A stretch of DNA of 60,871 bases from CAZBUK01 sp964495085 (GTDB lineage: Bacteria; Bacteroidota; Ignavibacteria; T3Sed10-11), in the NCBI GenBank assembly GCA_964495085.1, contig CAZBUK010000014.1, positions 1 to 60,871 on the forward strand. Reading direction: 5' to 3'. The notes beneath the pieces were generated by a model. That model was given only the letters and a program-made list of their open reading frames with translations, was not told where the DNA came from and ran no database searches. A program made the position numbers and the translations under genes. Numbering within the stretch: position 1 is the stretch's first letter; each line of letters starts with the position of its first letter. This document shows positions 1 to 8,906 of the stretch, piece after piece.

Positions 1-14
1 AAAAGAAAAAGGCT

Positions 15-136
15 GCCGAAATCTAAACGCAACGATGGTTTCCCACCGCACAAGCTGTTGATTCCCGCCCCACAAAACGGTGCGGGAATCAAAACGCACA
101 CCATCGTCTCCACCCCACAACCCCGACGATTTCGGC
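15..136. repeat. Nested fold-back palindrome
   Basis: Three concentric perfect inverted repeats share one centre: GCCGAAATC at 15-23 with GATTTCGGC at 128-136, ACGATGGT at 32-39 with ACCATCGT at 100-107, and TTGATTCCCGC at 58-68 with GCGGGAATCAA at 82-92. The internal loops are asymmetric and rich in C and A. As RNA this would form one long interrupted hairpin; as DNA it could extrude as a cruciform. No protein-like reading frame fits it. It could be a structured RNA, a small non-autonomous fold-back element, or the terminator of a gene to the left of the window. The rest of the span up to 385 shows only a short palindrome ACATTAATGT at 366-375, just before the tal ribosome-binding site. Confidence 0.6.
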
Positions 137-385
137 TTGGTGGACCTGAATCATTCAAAATTCGTTATATTTTATTTCAGACAGATGTGAAGATGAAATT
201 AATCTCAAATCAAGTCGATTTCTCTGATCTTAAAAGAGAAAGAATTGTGGGGAGAGATTCGGCCTCCGAATCCTTCTGACCCGAAGCGCATAAAATTATA
301 CCGGGATTCTTGCCACATTAATAATCATTTCTTACATTAAATATTACTGAATAAAATTCAACACTACATTAATGTTGGGGATAGA

Positions 386-1525
386 ATGACAAATTTACAG
401 AAAATCGCGGAATTCGGTCAAAGTATCTGGATAGACAACATAAGTCGTGGCATGATTCAAAGCGGCGAGCTTCAGGGAATGGTCGATCTCGGATTGCTCG
501 GAGTTACCTCGAATCCCACCATCTTCGAAAAAGCCATCACCGGCAGCGATGCATATGACGGTCAGATCCGAAAACTCGTCGAAAAAAACCCGGAAATAGA
601 TGCGGGCGAGCTCATTCAGGAACTTATGATCGAAGATATCCGGACGGCATGCGATATTCTCAGACCGGTCTATGACGGGAGACAGGGAAAAGATGGATTT
701 GTGAGCATCGAGGTGACTCCGCGAAAAGCCCACGATACGGAAGCTACCGTAATCGAGGTACGGTACCTGTGGGATCGAATCGATCGCCCCAACCTGATGG
801 TAAAGATTCCCGCGACGCTTGAAGGCCTCCCGGCCATCGAGCAGATGATATTCGAGGGAAGAAATATCAACGTGACCCTTATCTTCTCCGTTGATCGATA
901 TAAGCAGGTAGCGGACGCTTACATCTCCGGACTGGAAAGAAGGCTAGAGTCCGGAAAACCGATCGACCACGTAGCATCGGTCGCGAGCGTATTCGTCAGC
1001 CGTATCGATACGCTGGTGGATTCTATGCTTGATCAGAAACGCAAGGACGCCTCGGAGGCGGTTGAGAAGTCAAAATTTGAAGCCCTGAAAGGACTGGCCG
1101 CGGTTGCAAATACAAAGATCGTCTATCATGCATATACAGAAAAGTTTTCCGATGAACGGTTTACACGTCTGGCCGGGAAAGGCGCCCGCGTCCAGCGACC
1201 GCTCTGGGGAAGTACGAGCACAAAAAATCCCGACTATGACGATCTGAAATATGTCACCGACCTGATCGGACCGGATACCGTCAATACGGTTCCGCCCAAC
1301 ACCTATCAGGCGATCCTCGAAAAAGCACAGCTCGGGAATAACCTTGAAACCGGAACCGACGAAGCATTTCAAAATATCGACAAGCTCCAGGGAGCGGGAA
1401 TAGACATCGCATATGTGATGGAGAAACTCGAGAAGGACGGTGTCTCGGCTTTTGAAAATTCGTTCGACGGTTTGTATCGGAAGCTGGAGGAAAAAAAGAG
1501 TAAATTCTCCGCAGTTGCCGGGTAG
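386..1525 (+). CDS. tal: Transaldolase
   Basis: Transaldolase moves a dihydroxyacetone unit between sugar phosphates in the non-oxidative pentose phosphate pathway, in the cytoplasm. The 379-residue protein has the length and motifs of the long bacterial Tal type: LGVTSNPTIFEKAI near residues 38-52, the Schiff-base lysine K140 in NLMVKIPAT, and NVTLIFS near 162-168. A late segment RPLWGSTSTKNP matches the substrate-loop region of the family. The ATG start has a GGGG Shine-Dalgarno-like stretch at 377-380. It stands alone, with a 470 bp gap after it. Family assignment is secure; nothing looks damaged. Confidence 0.96.
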   Translation: MTNLQKIAEFGQSIWIDNISRGMIQSGELQGMVDLGLLGVTSNPTIFEKAITGSDAYDGQIRKLVEKNPEIDAGELIQELMIEDIRTACDILRPVYDGRQGKDGFVSIEVTPRKAHDTEATVIEVRYLWDRIDRPNLMVKIPATLEGLPAIEQMIFEGRNINVTLIFSVDRYKQVADAYISGLERRLESGKPIDHVASVASVFVSRIDTLVDSMLDQKRKDASEAVEKSKFEALKGLAAVANTKIVYHAYTEKFSDERFTRLAGKGARVQRPLWGSTSTKNPDYDDLKYVTDLIGPDTVNTVPPNTYQAILEKAQLGNNLETGTDEAFQNIDKLQGAGIDIAYVMEKLEKDGVSAFENSFDGLYRKLEEKKSKFSAVAG

Positions 1526-1998
1526 AAGGATTCGGAAAAATCAACTGGCCTATCGTGTGGATTCACTTATGCTTATCCGGTGGCGACGTATGCGAGCCGA
1601 TCCGCCGGTTCGACAGCTTGAGCAGTGGTAAATGTGTTGTTAAGTATCGGTACGGTATATATGGGAAATACCTGTTCTGTTCCCGTCTCATCCATCTCTA
1701 TCGAGTTAATCGGCAGTATCGGAAAATTTTTATTCCGGCTACGCCGGTGGTTTTGTATTTTCTCCCCTGCAATAGTGATCGCATGCCCGCATCCTGTCTT
1801 CGTCCGTAAACATCTCTTGTATCTGTACTCAGCATCCAGTTGTTGGCGATATCATCGCAGGTACGGTAGGGCGGTGATGCCGCCGTGGATCTTCGTTGCA
1901 CAATGCGGCAGAGGATTCTATGCAAATACATGCAGTCTATCGTGTATAATCCGGTACCTTTCTGCCCGTCTTCGTTCTATCAATGAGGAGTATAAACT
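1526..1998. other. Intergenic region, no supported gene
   Basis: No frame here has convincing coding character. A short CG-rich hairpin (CCGGCTACGCCGG, around 1736-1748) and a TATAAT hexamer near 1944 are present. The latter could be the -10 of the gene starting at 1999, but no good -35 lies 16-18 bp upstream. Confidence 0.4.
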
Positions 1999-3282
1999 AT
2001 GTTAAAGCATATATGTTGTTCACTCATTATATGGTCGGTCCTCGGCCTGAATGTATCGTTTGCGCAGGGCGAATCTGCAGTACCGTTTCTGATTATCTCC
2101 CCGTATGCCGAATCGAACGGAATGGGAGAATCGTCCGTTGCGGTCATCACCTCGGATCCGCTTGCATTTATTACAAATCCGGCTCATCTCGGAATGCAGA
2201 GTCGCAGTACTTACATGTCTGTGGGTCATAATTACAGCAATTGGCTGCCCGGATTCCGGACAGCAGGGCTAACCTACCGGTCGTACGCTATGACGGCGGG
2301 CATCAGCTTAAAAGATGTAATCGGCGTCAGCGAGAACATCGGTATAGGATTCGGGTATTCCCGAATACGTCTGAATCTGGGTAAATATGTCATAACCAAT
2401 TCCACGGGTCCCGAACCTATCGGGTGGTATTATCCACATGATCTGTCCGATCAGTATACGGTCGGAATCGGTATATCTCATATAATTCGCGCATCGGTTG
2501 GATTCACCTTTAAACGGATCCAATCTAATATATCTCATGCGTCTTCGATGCATGGCGCACGGGCGCGCGCTGACGCATATGACTACGGTCTATTGATAAG
2601 CGTACCTGTAATCGATCTCTACTCGGTTGGAAGGGAGGAACCGATCCGCCTTACACAGGTCTTGAGACCGTATTTCGATCTCAATTTCGGACTCGCTATG
2701 AATAATATGGGGAACGAGACCGTGAGCTACGGCGGCGACATCCAATCCGACCCCCTGCCGCGTTACGGCCGTGTGGGAATAGGTTTCGATGTCGGAATTC
2801 GTTATGAGCGCGGATCGACAGCGCTAATTCCTCTCGCTTTGAAATGGACGCGCGAGGCAAACGATATCATGGTCCATAGACCCTCGATGATCGGCGATGC
2901 GGGTTGGGAGTATAAAGGCGGACTGGGAGACATCGGATTTTTTAAAGAGGTCATATTGGGCATGACCAATCCGGAAACGATAATGAAGACGGGATGGGAG
3001 CTCAATATATTCGAATCTATTCGGGTGAGGGGGGGTAGATTCGTTGAAGCGCCCGACAGAGGGAACCGTCGTTTTAACACGGAAGGATTCACTCTTCAGT
3101 TCAGGGGCATCGCAAAGTTGCTGCGGGCCAACGATGGAACGGACGCTTCTGACGGGGTCTTCGGGTTTATTCTCAGGCATTTCGATGTACGATATAATTA
3201 CAGCAGGGTGCTTCCCGACGATGCGCACCACCCATTGAAAAATACGGTTTTCAATTCGTTTAATATTATTATAACGAACTAA
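1999..3282 (+). CDS. PorV/PorQ-like outer-membrane protein
   Basis: The 427-residue product has a signal peptide (residues 1-23, cleavage near VSFAQG) followed by a segment close to the PorV/UPF0164 pattern: a mature N terminus ending in a GMGESSVA motif, then ITNPAHLGM, where family members usually read NPAGLA. The rest is glycine- and aromatic-rich alternating sequence expected of an outer-membrane beta-barrel. In relatives such proteins are FadL-like barrels, and some act in type IX secretion. No other secretion gene is nearby, so that role is not supported here. GAGG lies about 9 nt upstream of the ATG. It is a single gene, with a gap on both sides. Confidence 0.6.
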   Translation: MLKHICCSLIIWSVLGLNVSFAQGESAVPFLIISPYAESNGMGESSVAVITSDPLAFITNPAHLGMQSRSTYMSVGHNYSNWLPGFRTAGLTYRSYAMTAGISLKDVIGVSENIGIGFGYSRIRLNLGKYVITNSTGPEPIGWYYPHDLSDQYTVGIGISHIIRASVGFTFKRIQSNISHASSMHGARARADAYDYGLLISVPVIDLYSVGREEPIRLTQVLRPYFDLNFGLAMNNMGNETVSYGGDIQSDPLPRYGRVGIGFDVGIRYERGSTALIPLALKWTREANDIMVHRPSMIGDAGWEYKGGLGDIGFFKEVILGMTNPETIMKTGWELNIFESIRVRGGRFVEAPDRGNRRFNTEGFTLQFRGIAKLLRANDGTDASDGVFGFILRHFDVRYNYSRVLPDDAHHPLKNTVFNSFNIIITN

Positions 3283-3454
3283 TCCTGAACAACGGATTAA
3301 ATTGATGCCGAAGTAAGACCGACAAAATTGTAACCCCGAGCAGAGTTGAGGGGTGAATATTAGTTTTTAACTGGAACTGATTATTCCATATCTCTGTTTG
3401 GCGATTAAATTTTTACACAGAAAAGACTGCACCGTCTTATATCGGAATCATGCC

Positions 3455-5131
3455 ATGCGCCCTGCAACATCCGTTCGTTTTCGTCTCATCGTATCCGTTT
3501 CGGTATTAAGTCTAATCATTTCCTCATGCGTCGGCGCGTTCGGCGATGGTACACACCGGAGGGTGGATGCATTGTTCGCGGAGTGGGATAGAACCGATTC
3601 GCCCGGAGCTGCGGTGGCGATATTGAGAAACGGGAATGTGGAGTATTCAAAAGGATTCGGTAGAGCAAATCTTGAGTACCCGGTTTTCATTTCGCCGTCG
3701 ACTATATTCCACGTTGCATCCGTATCGAAACAATTCACGGTATTCTCGATACTGCTCCTCCAGGAGCAGGGGAAGTTGAATCTGGACGACGAGGTCCGGT
3801 TATATATATCGGAGATGCCTGCCTTTGACGGGAAGATTACGATTCGTCACCTGATCCACCATACGAGCGGCATCAGAGATCAGTGGGAGCTTCTCGCAAT
3901 GGCCGGATGGCGCCTGGACGATGTCATAACGCGTGAACAGATACTGAAAATGCTCGCGAACCAGGAAGAGTTGAACTTCATGCCGGGCGAGCAATCTTTG
4001 TATTCCAATATGGGATATACGCTGCTCGCTGAGATTGTCGCACGGGTCTCGGGTATGACTTTCCCGGAATGGACAGACCAGAATCTGTTCCGTCCGCTCG
4101 GTATGAATAAAACCCATTTCCACGATAGCCATGAACATATCGTTCCTGACCGGGCATATTCATATGCTCCGATTCCCGGAGGAGGCTATCGGCATGCTGT
4201 CCTGAGCTATGCCAACGCCGGTGCAACCAGTCTTTTCACCACCGCTGAAGATATGATGAAATGGCTTCGAAACTTCGATAATCCGGTTGTAGGATCCCTG
4301 GATATTATCGATCGGATGCACGAACGCGGCGTTCTCATCAACGGGGATACTATCCAATATGCGGGTGCGCTCATAACAGGCGAGTACAAGGGCGCGTCCA
4401 TTGTAAGTCATGGAGGCGCGGATGCCGGATTTCGGTCGTTCGTCGTGCGTTTCCCGGAACACGATCTAGGCATCGTGGTCCTATCAAATCTGAGGAGTTT
4501 CTCGCCGCAGACAATCGCAATGCAAATTGCGGATATCTATCTGAACGATAAACTTATTGAAACAGGCGAAAAATCCATTGCCGTCGGACAAATGGACCTT
4601 TCGACGCTGCACAGCTACGAAGGGGTTTACCGAATGGAATCGGGAACAGTGCTCACGGTGAAGCTCGAACGCGATTCACTCTGGATGCAACCTTTCGGAC
4701 AGGGGAGGTTGTTTCTGATCCCGGTCGGTGAGGGCCGCTTTAGTGTCCGGGAGCCCGAAATCGGAGTCGAGTTTATCCGGGACGAATCGAGCTCCGGATT
4801 CGGAATTCAGATTAGTGTGGGTGGAACAAAGAACCACGGCCGATACATAGCAGCAGGTGTGGATCTCTCTCCGGAATTGAATGAGTATACCGGCACATAT
4901 TTCAGCAGGGAGCTTGAAACTTTCTACTCCCTTGAACTTGCCGACGGTCGTTTGGTTGCACGTCATCGGAGACACAACGATATTTTGTTATCGCCGGTAA
5001 CGCAGGATCTATGCGTGGGGGACGCCTGGTGGTTTCGCACCCTGGATTTCGTACGGGGCGAAGATGGAAGTATAGCGGGATTCAGGTTGACCGGGGGCAG
5101 GGTGCGAAACCTGCTCTTTATGAAGATGTAG
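3455..5131 (+). CDS. Class C beta-lactamase-related serine hydrolase, lipoprotein
   Basis: The protein carries the three active-site motifs of the penicillin-binding/beta-lactamase class C fold: SVSK (S89 and K92 counted from this start), YSN in SLYSNMGYTL, and HGG in VSHGGADAGF. It probably acts as a peptidase, esterase or amidase on the cell-envelope side rather than as a drug resistance enzyme. I chose the ATG at 3455 because it begins a classical lipoprotein signal ending in LIISSC; a TTG at 3398 would add 19 residues with no signal function. A C-terminal part of about 190 residues resembles the lipocalin-like tail (DUF3471 type) seen on such hydrolases. It is about 558 residues, a single gene that converges on pckA. 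Confidence 0.82.
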   Translation: MRPATSVRFRLIVSVSVLSLIISSCVGAFGDGTHRRVDALFAEWDRTDSPGAAVAILRNGNVEYSKGFGRANLEYPVFISPSTIFHVASVSKQFTVFSILLLQEQGKLNLDDEVRLYISEMPAFDGKITIRHLIHHTSGIRDQWELLAMAGWRLDDVITREQILKMLANQEELNFMPGEQSLYSNMGYTLLAEIVARVSGMTFPEWTDQNLFRPLGMNKTHFHDSHEHIVPDRAYSYAPIPGGGYRHAVLSYANAGATSLFTTAEDMMKWLRNFDNPVVGSLDIIDRMHERGVLINGDTIQYAGALITGEYKGASIVSHGGADAGFRSFVVRFPEHDLGIVVLSNLRSFSPQTIAMQIADIYLNDKLIETGEKSIAVGQMDLSTLHSYEGVYRMESGTVLTVKLERDSLWMQPFGQGRLFLIPVGEGRFSVREPEIGVEFIRDESSSGFGIQISVGGTKNHGRYIAAGVDLSPELNEYTGTYFSRELETFYSLELADGRLVARHRRHNDILLSPVTQDLCVGDAWWFRTLDFVRGEDGSIAGFRLTGGRVRNLLFMKM

Positions 5132-5161
5132 GGTGTCGTTAGGGCCGGTCTGTAAAAAAGC

Positions 5162-5193
5162 AAGCGGTGTATCGTCGGATACACCGCTTTTAT
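5162..5193. terminator. Bidirectional intrinsic terminator
   Basis: A perfect 12 bp stem AAGCGGTGTATC / GATACACCGCTT with a GTCG loop is followed by TTAT on the plus strand and preceded by an A-rich stretch (AAAAAAG) on the other side. It sits between the convergent serine hydrolase and pckA genes, so it can end transcripts from both. Confidence 0.85.
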
Positions 5194-5206
5194 ATGAATG
5201 GCGCCG

Positions 5207-6850
5207 TCAGACCTTAGGCCGGGCGGCTTTAACTTCGGGCGAGCATCCCGCTTCATATTTCTTGAAGTTCTCGTTGAATCGGGTAGCAAGTTCCCGGTAT
5301 TTCTGCATGTAGGCTTCGGCACTCGGCCAGGCTTTCGCCGGATTGAGTACGTCCGCAGGTACACCTTCGCATTGTTTCGGAACCTGGAAGCCGAATACAG
5401 GATCTGTACCGTACTCGACTTTGAGCAGCTTCCCGGAGAGGACGGCGTTCAGCAGGGTCCGTGTATACTGGATGCTAATTCTCTTGCCGATTCCGAATGC
5501 GCCTCCTATCCAGCCGGTATTGACCAGCCAGCAGTTCGACTTGTACCTCTCGATTTTTTTCTTCAACAACTCGGCGTATACGGCGGGGTGGTGTACCATG
5601 AACGGCGCCCCGAAGCATGTGCTGAAGGTCATCTGCGGCTCTTTGCCGAGACCGACTTCAGTGCCGGCTATTTTCGATGTGTAGCCGGAAATGAACTGAA
5701 AGAGAGTCTGATCCGGCGTCAGGCGGGCTATCGGCGGCATAACTCCGGATGCGTCGCAGGTAAGGAGGATAATATTCTTCGGATGACCGCCCCGCTTTTC
5801 CGGAACCGCATTATCGATGTACTCGAGCGGATATGAAGCGCGTGTATTTTCCGTGATAGACTCATCGTCGAGATCGATCAGTCTGGTAATCGGATCGTAT
5901 ACGACGTTCTCCAGAACCGTACCGAACCGCTTCGTGGTCGCGTATATCTGCGGCTCTGCGTTCGGTGAAAGTCGAATGACCTTTGCATAGCATCCGCCTT
6001 CGAAGTTGAAAATCCCGTCGTCGCTCCACCCATGTTCGTCGTCGCCAATAAGCCGTCTGGACGGATCTGCGGACAGAGTCGTTTTACCCGTACCCGATAA
6101 ACCGAAAAAGATCGCGGTATCGGGCGAATCCGAGCTCATATTCGCCGAGCAGTGCATAGGCATGACGCTATCGAGCGGAAGAAGATAATTGAGTATCGTG
6201 AAGATGGATTTTTTAATCTCTCCGGCATAGGCGGTGCTTCCGATGATACAGAGACGTTGCTCGAAATTCACGATGATGAAAGTGTTCGTCGCGGTGCCGT
6301 CAATCTGGGAGATTCCCTGGAAGGCGGGAGCCGCGATAACCGTGAAGTCGGGAATGTGCCTCCGGTACTCCTCGGATGTTTGCGGGAGAATGAACATATT
6401 CCGCACAAAGTGACTGTGCCATGCATGCTCGGTCACGATGCGGATGGGCAGCCTGTACGACGGATCTGCCCCGGCATAGCAGTCCTGAACGAAGACATCT
6501 TTTCCCTGAAGGTATCCCTGGAGGCGATTATAGAGGTCGTTGAATTTTTCAGGATTGAACGGCCTGTTGTACTCACCCCACCAGATCTTATCGGAGTTCG
6601 TGTCTTCTTTAACGATGTATTTATCCGTTGCGGAGCGGGCGGTTTTTTTGCCGGTATTGACAACAAAAGCTCCGAGTCGGGAAATCTGGCCTTCTCCACG
6701 GAACGATGCCTCCTCATACAACGCCTCCGTGGGAAGATTCCAGTAGACTTTTCTGAGGTTTGAGAGACCGTGATTATCCAACCCGTAGTCGCTCTTGAGT
6801 ACCGCCGCTTCTTTCTCGGCAGGAGTTTTTATGTTTAGAATATTGTTCAT
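5207..6850 (-). CDS. pckA: Phosphoenolpyruvate carboxykinase (ATP)
   Basis: PckA converts oxaloacetate and ATP to phosphoenolpyruvate, CO2 and ADP, the entry step of gluconeogenesis. The sequence has the ATP-type kinase loop GLSGTGKTTLS followed by IGDDEHGW and the metal-binding FNFEGGCYAK. Near the N terminus lies the RSATDKYIV block. At about 547 residues it is normal for the ATP-dependent type. The ATG at 6850 overlaps the last codons of the aminotransferase gene upstream; a TTG two codons earlier is possible but less likely. The pairing with an aspartate aminotransferase makes metabolic sense, because that enzyme yields oxaloacetate. Confidence 0.97.
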   Translation of the reverse strand: MNNILNIKTPAEKEAAVLKSDYGLDNHGLSNLRKVYWNLPTEALYEEASFRGEGQISRLGAFVVNTGKKTARSATDKYIVKEDTNSDKIWWGEYNRPFNPEKFNDLYNRLQGYLQGKDVFVQDCYAGADPSYRLPIRIVTEHAWHSHFVRNMFILPQTSEEYRRHIPDFTVIAAPAFQGISQIDGTATNTFIIVNFEQRLCIIGSTAYAGEIKKSIFTILNYLLPLDSVMPMHCSANMSSDSPDTAIFFGLSGTGKTTLSADPSRRLIGDDEHGWSDDGIFNFEGGCYAKVIRLSPNAEPQIYATTKRFGTVLENVVYDPITRLIDLDDESITENTRASYPLEYIDNAVPEKRGGHPKNIILLTCDASGVMPPIARLTPDQTLFQFISGYTSKIAGTEVGLGKEPQMTFSTCFGAPFMVHHPAVYAELLKKKIERYKSNCWLVNTGWIGGAFGIGKRISIQYTRTLLNAVLSGKLLKVEYGTDPVFGFQVPKQCEGVPADVLNPAKAWPSAEAYMQKYRELATRFNENFKKYEAGCSPEVKAARPKV

Positions 6851-8064
6851 AGCCAATCCCGGATTAATTTTCGGTCGCCAATGTAAATTTCTCTGGGTGA
6901 ATTAGGATCGAGCGCCCACTTGATTCGTTCCACTCCCTCGGTAATGTCCTTGATCGTTCCGGCATAACTTATCCGGAGATGCCCCTCCATGCCGAATTCT
7001 TTCCCGGGGACGGTGACGACGAGCGCTTTCTTTAAAAGAAACTCGCACAGCTGCAGCGAGTTCTTATTGTACGCACTGAAATCGGGCAGACAGTAATAGG
7101 TCCCGTCCGGCGTCGTCACCTTGATGCCGTCGACCGCCCTGAGTTCCCGCAATGCAATGTTTCTGTTGTTCTCGAGCGTCAACCGGAGACTCTCGACGGC
7201 GCTCTGCAGTCCGGTCATCGCACCCACCGCAGCCGCCTGCAGGATGATCGACGTACAGGTCGTGATCTGGCCCTGGATGTTCGTCATGATCTCGACCATC
7301 TTCTTCGGCGCAACCGTCCACCCGATGCGGTATCCCGTCATTCCGTACAGCTTGGAAATCCCGTTCACGGTGATAAGCTTCGTGGATTCGATGTCCTTCT
7401 TCGTAAACTTGTACGCCGATACGGACGCCTTGCCGTCGAATACAAGTTTGTGATAGATATCGTCCATGATCAGATAGATGCCTTTCGACTCGCAGAACTC
7501 AACGATCGCCGCGATAAAGTCTTCAGCGTACATGACTCCCGAAGGATTGTTCGGACTGTTCACGATGATCGCTTTGGTATATGAACTGACCGCACGTTCG
7601 ATCTCCTCCATACGGGGATGAAAGCTGCCGTCTTCAGGCGTTACGATGACCGGGACGCCGTAGAGCATCCTGACCATCTCGGGATAGCTGACCCAGTACG
7701 GCGTGAGGATGATCACCTCATCCTGCGGATTGAGAATGGAGTAGAGGATATTGAATACCGACTGTTTCGCACCGTTCGATACGATTATGTTCTCGGGGGC
7801 GACTCCTTTATCATAATTTTCTTCGGTGTATTTAATGATCGCTTTTTTGAACGATGGTATGCCGTCGGTCGGCGTGTATTTGATGTCTCCCTCGGTGAGT
7901 CGCGAAGCGGCGCTCAACATCGCGTTGATGGGAGCTTTATTCTTCGGTTCCCCGGCGCCCAGGTGAATTACTTTTTCCCCTCTCTCCCTGAGCAGTCGTG
8001 CCTGTTCATTCAACTTGAGCGTCGGAGATTCGGCTATGGCTTTCGCTATTTGACTGAAACTCAT
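6847..8064 (-). CDS. Class I/II aminotransferase, aspartate aminotransferase type
   Basis: A pyridoxal-phosphate aminotransferase of about 405 residues of the class I gamma (AspB/AspC-like) group. It shows the conserved VNSPNNPSG block (PLP pyridine contact), a DDIYHKLVF segment and the cofactor lysine in NGISKLYGMTGYRIGW. The short carboxylate-binding region near the C terminus reads HLRISYAGT. The likely reaction is aspartate plus 2-oxoglutarate to oxaloacetate plus glutamate. Its stop overlaps the pckA start by 4 nt, so the two are co-translated on the minus strand and form an aspartate-to-PEP route. Substrate preference cannot be fixed from sequence alone. Confidence 0.88.
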   Translation of the reverse strand: MSFSQIAKAIAESPTLKLNEQARLLRERGEKVIHLGAGEPKNKAPINAMLSAASRLTEGDIKYTPTDGIPSFKKAIIKYTEENYDKGVAPENIIVSNGAKQSVFNILYSILNPQDEVIILTPYWVSYPEMVRMLYGVPVIVTPEDGSFHPRMEEIERAVSSYTKAIIVNSPNNPSGVMYAEDFIAAIVEFCESKGIYLIMDDIYHKLVFDGKASVSAYKFTKKDIESTKLITVNGISKLYGMTGYRIGWTVAPKKMVEIMTNIQGQITTCTSIILQAAAVGAMTGLQSAVESLRLTLENNRNIALRELRAVDGIKVTTPDGTYYCLPDFSAYNKNSLQLCEFLLKKALVVTVPGKEFGMEGHLRISYAGTIKDITEGVERIKWALDPNSPREIYIGDRKLIRDWL

Positions 8065-8328
8065 TGATTTACTATGCTCCTGTGTGGTAGGACCGCATTC
8101 GATTATTTATACGGGAATACGGCAGGGACGTACGTGTTGCGATCGTTGCAGATCATTGTGTTGAAAGGAAAGATCGGTAACAAGATGGTAATCGTCGTAG
8201 TTTCCTGACTTCGTATCCCGGTCTTTCGTACCGTCGGCGGCTGTATTTTTCACAGCGACGGGTACGGCTGGAATTGTAGCCATAGTATCGTGATTTTTCA
8301 TGACATTTGAAAGAGCCGGGATTAAAAT

Positions 8329-8712
8329 TTAACCGGAAGGCCGGCCGCTCTCGATGAGCTCTCCCTTTTCTTCTCCCAGTTTGCGTCCCCATTTCGCAAG
8401 GGCGTCGAGAACGGGGATGAGGGTTTTTCCAAACGGCGTCAGCGTATACTCGACACGTGGAGGTACTTCAGCAAATACAGTGCGCCGTACGATTCCGTCT
8501 TGTTCCAGTTTTCTCAACTGAATGCTCAGCATCTTTTCGGTAATGTCCGGGATATGCCTGCGCAGCTCATGGTATCGTTTTGTCCCGTTCTTCAGATACC
8601 AGAGCACGACGGTTTTCCATTTTCCCCCGATATAAAACATGGTGATATCGAGTGCGCAATGGAATTGCTTTCCATTGAGCCGGAAGACCATTTCTTTTTC
8701 CTGGATGATCAT
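8329..8712 (-). CDS. HxlR-family transcriptional regulator
   Basis: A 127-residue winged-helix protein with the HxlR signature: IGGKWKTVVLWYL near residue 28, YHELRRHIPDITEKMLSIQLRKL as recognition region, and DGIVRRTV leading into the wing (PPRVEYTLTPFG). The single N-terminal cysteine C19 sits where YodB/HypR relatives have a redox- or electrophile-sensing cysteine. The ATG at 8712 has GGAG about 8 nt upstream. It is divergent from a Rossmann reductase gene at 8907. HxlR proteins commonly repress a divergent reductase, and an inverted repeat overlapping the reductase start site (8817-8833) fits that. Confidence 0.9.
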   Translation of the reverse strand: MIIQEKEMVFRLNGKQFHCALDITMFYIGGKWKTVVLWYLKNGTKRYHELRRHIPDITEKMLSIQLRKLEQDGIVRRTVFAEVPPRVEYTLTPFGKTLIPVLDALAKWGRKLGEEKGELIESGRPSG

Positions 8713-8784
8713 ATTTTTTCTCCGATTCCAGTCGAATTATTTAATTCCGTTATCAATGATAGTTAATTACCGTTCTGACCGGTC

Positions 8785-8833
8785 TTGACACCGTTTGTAT
8801 CGATTCGTATTTTCAGACTATAAAAATTATAGT
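8785..8833 (+). promoter_or_regulatory. Reductase promoter with overlapping palindromic operator
   Basis: A -35 TTGACA at 8785-8790 and -10 TATTTT at 8808-8813 are 17 bp apart. Directly after the -10, covering the expected start point, is the perfect inverted repeat ACTATAAAAATTATAGT (8817-8833; 7 bp arms, 3 bp centre). Its ACTA...TAGT ends resemble known HxlR/YodB-type sites, so repression by the divergent HxlR regulator is the likely function. A second short palindrome TATCAATGATA lies at 8751-8761, nearer the regulator gene, and may serve autoregulation. Confidence 0.65.
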
Positions 8834-8906
8834 AAGTGTAAAAAGATAAGATTTGAGAAATCCGGAATCAATTCCACAAATATATCAATCGAATGAGGAG
8901 GATAGT

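Noticed and set aside
15..136. Integron attC site
   Set aside because: The fold-back shape is reminiscent, but a clear GTTRRRY core and its complement were not found, and no integrase is present in the window.
1625..2005. A 126-residue frame in the gap after transaldolase
   Set aside because: Cysteine- and arginine-rich with no motif, and it overlaps the start of the PorV-like gene.
1999..3282. Type IX secretion locus
   Set aside because: PorV-like similarity alone does not support it; no other secretion component is near.
8107..8301. A 64-residue minus-strand frame between the aminotransferase and HxlR genes
   Set aside because: It has no recognisable domain, no good ribosome-binding site, and its composition is unlike neighbouring genes; it reads as a chance frame in an intergenic gap.
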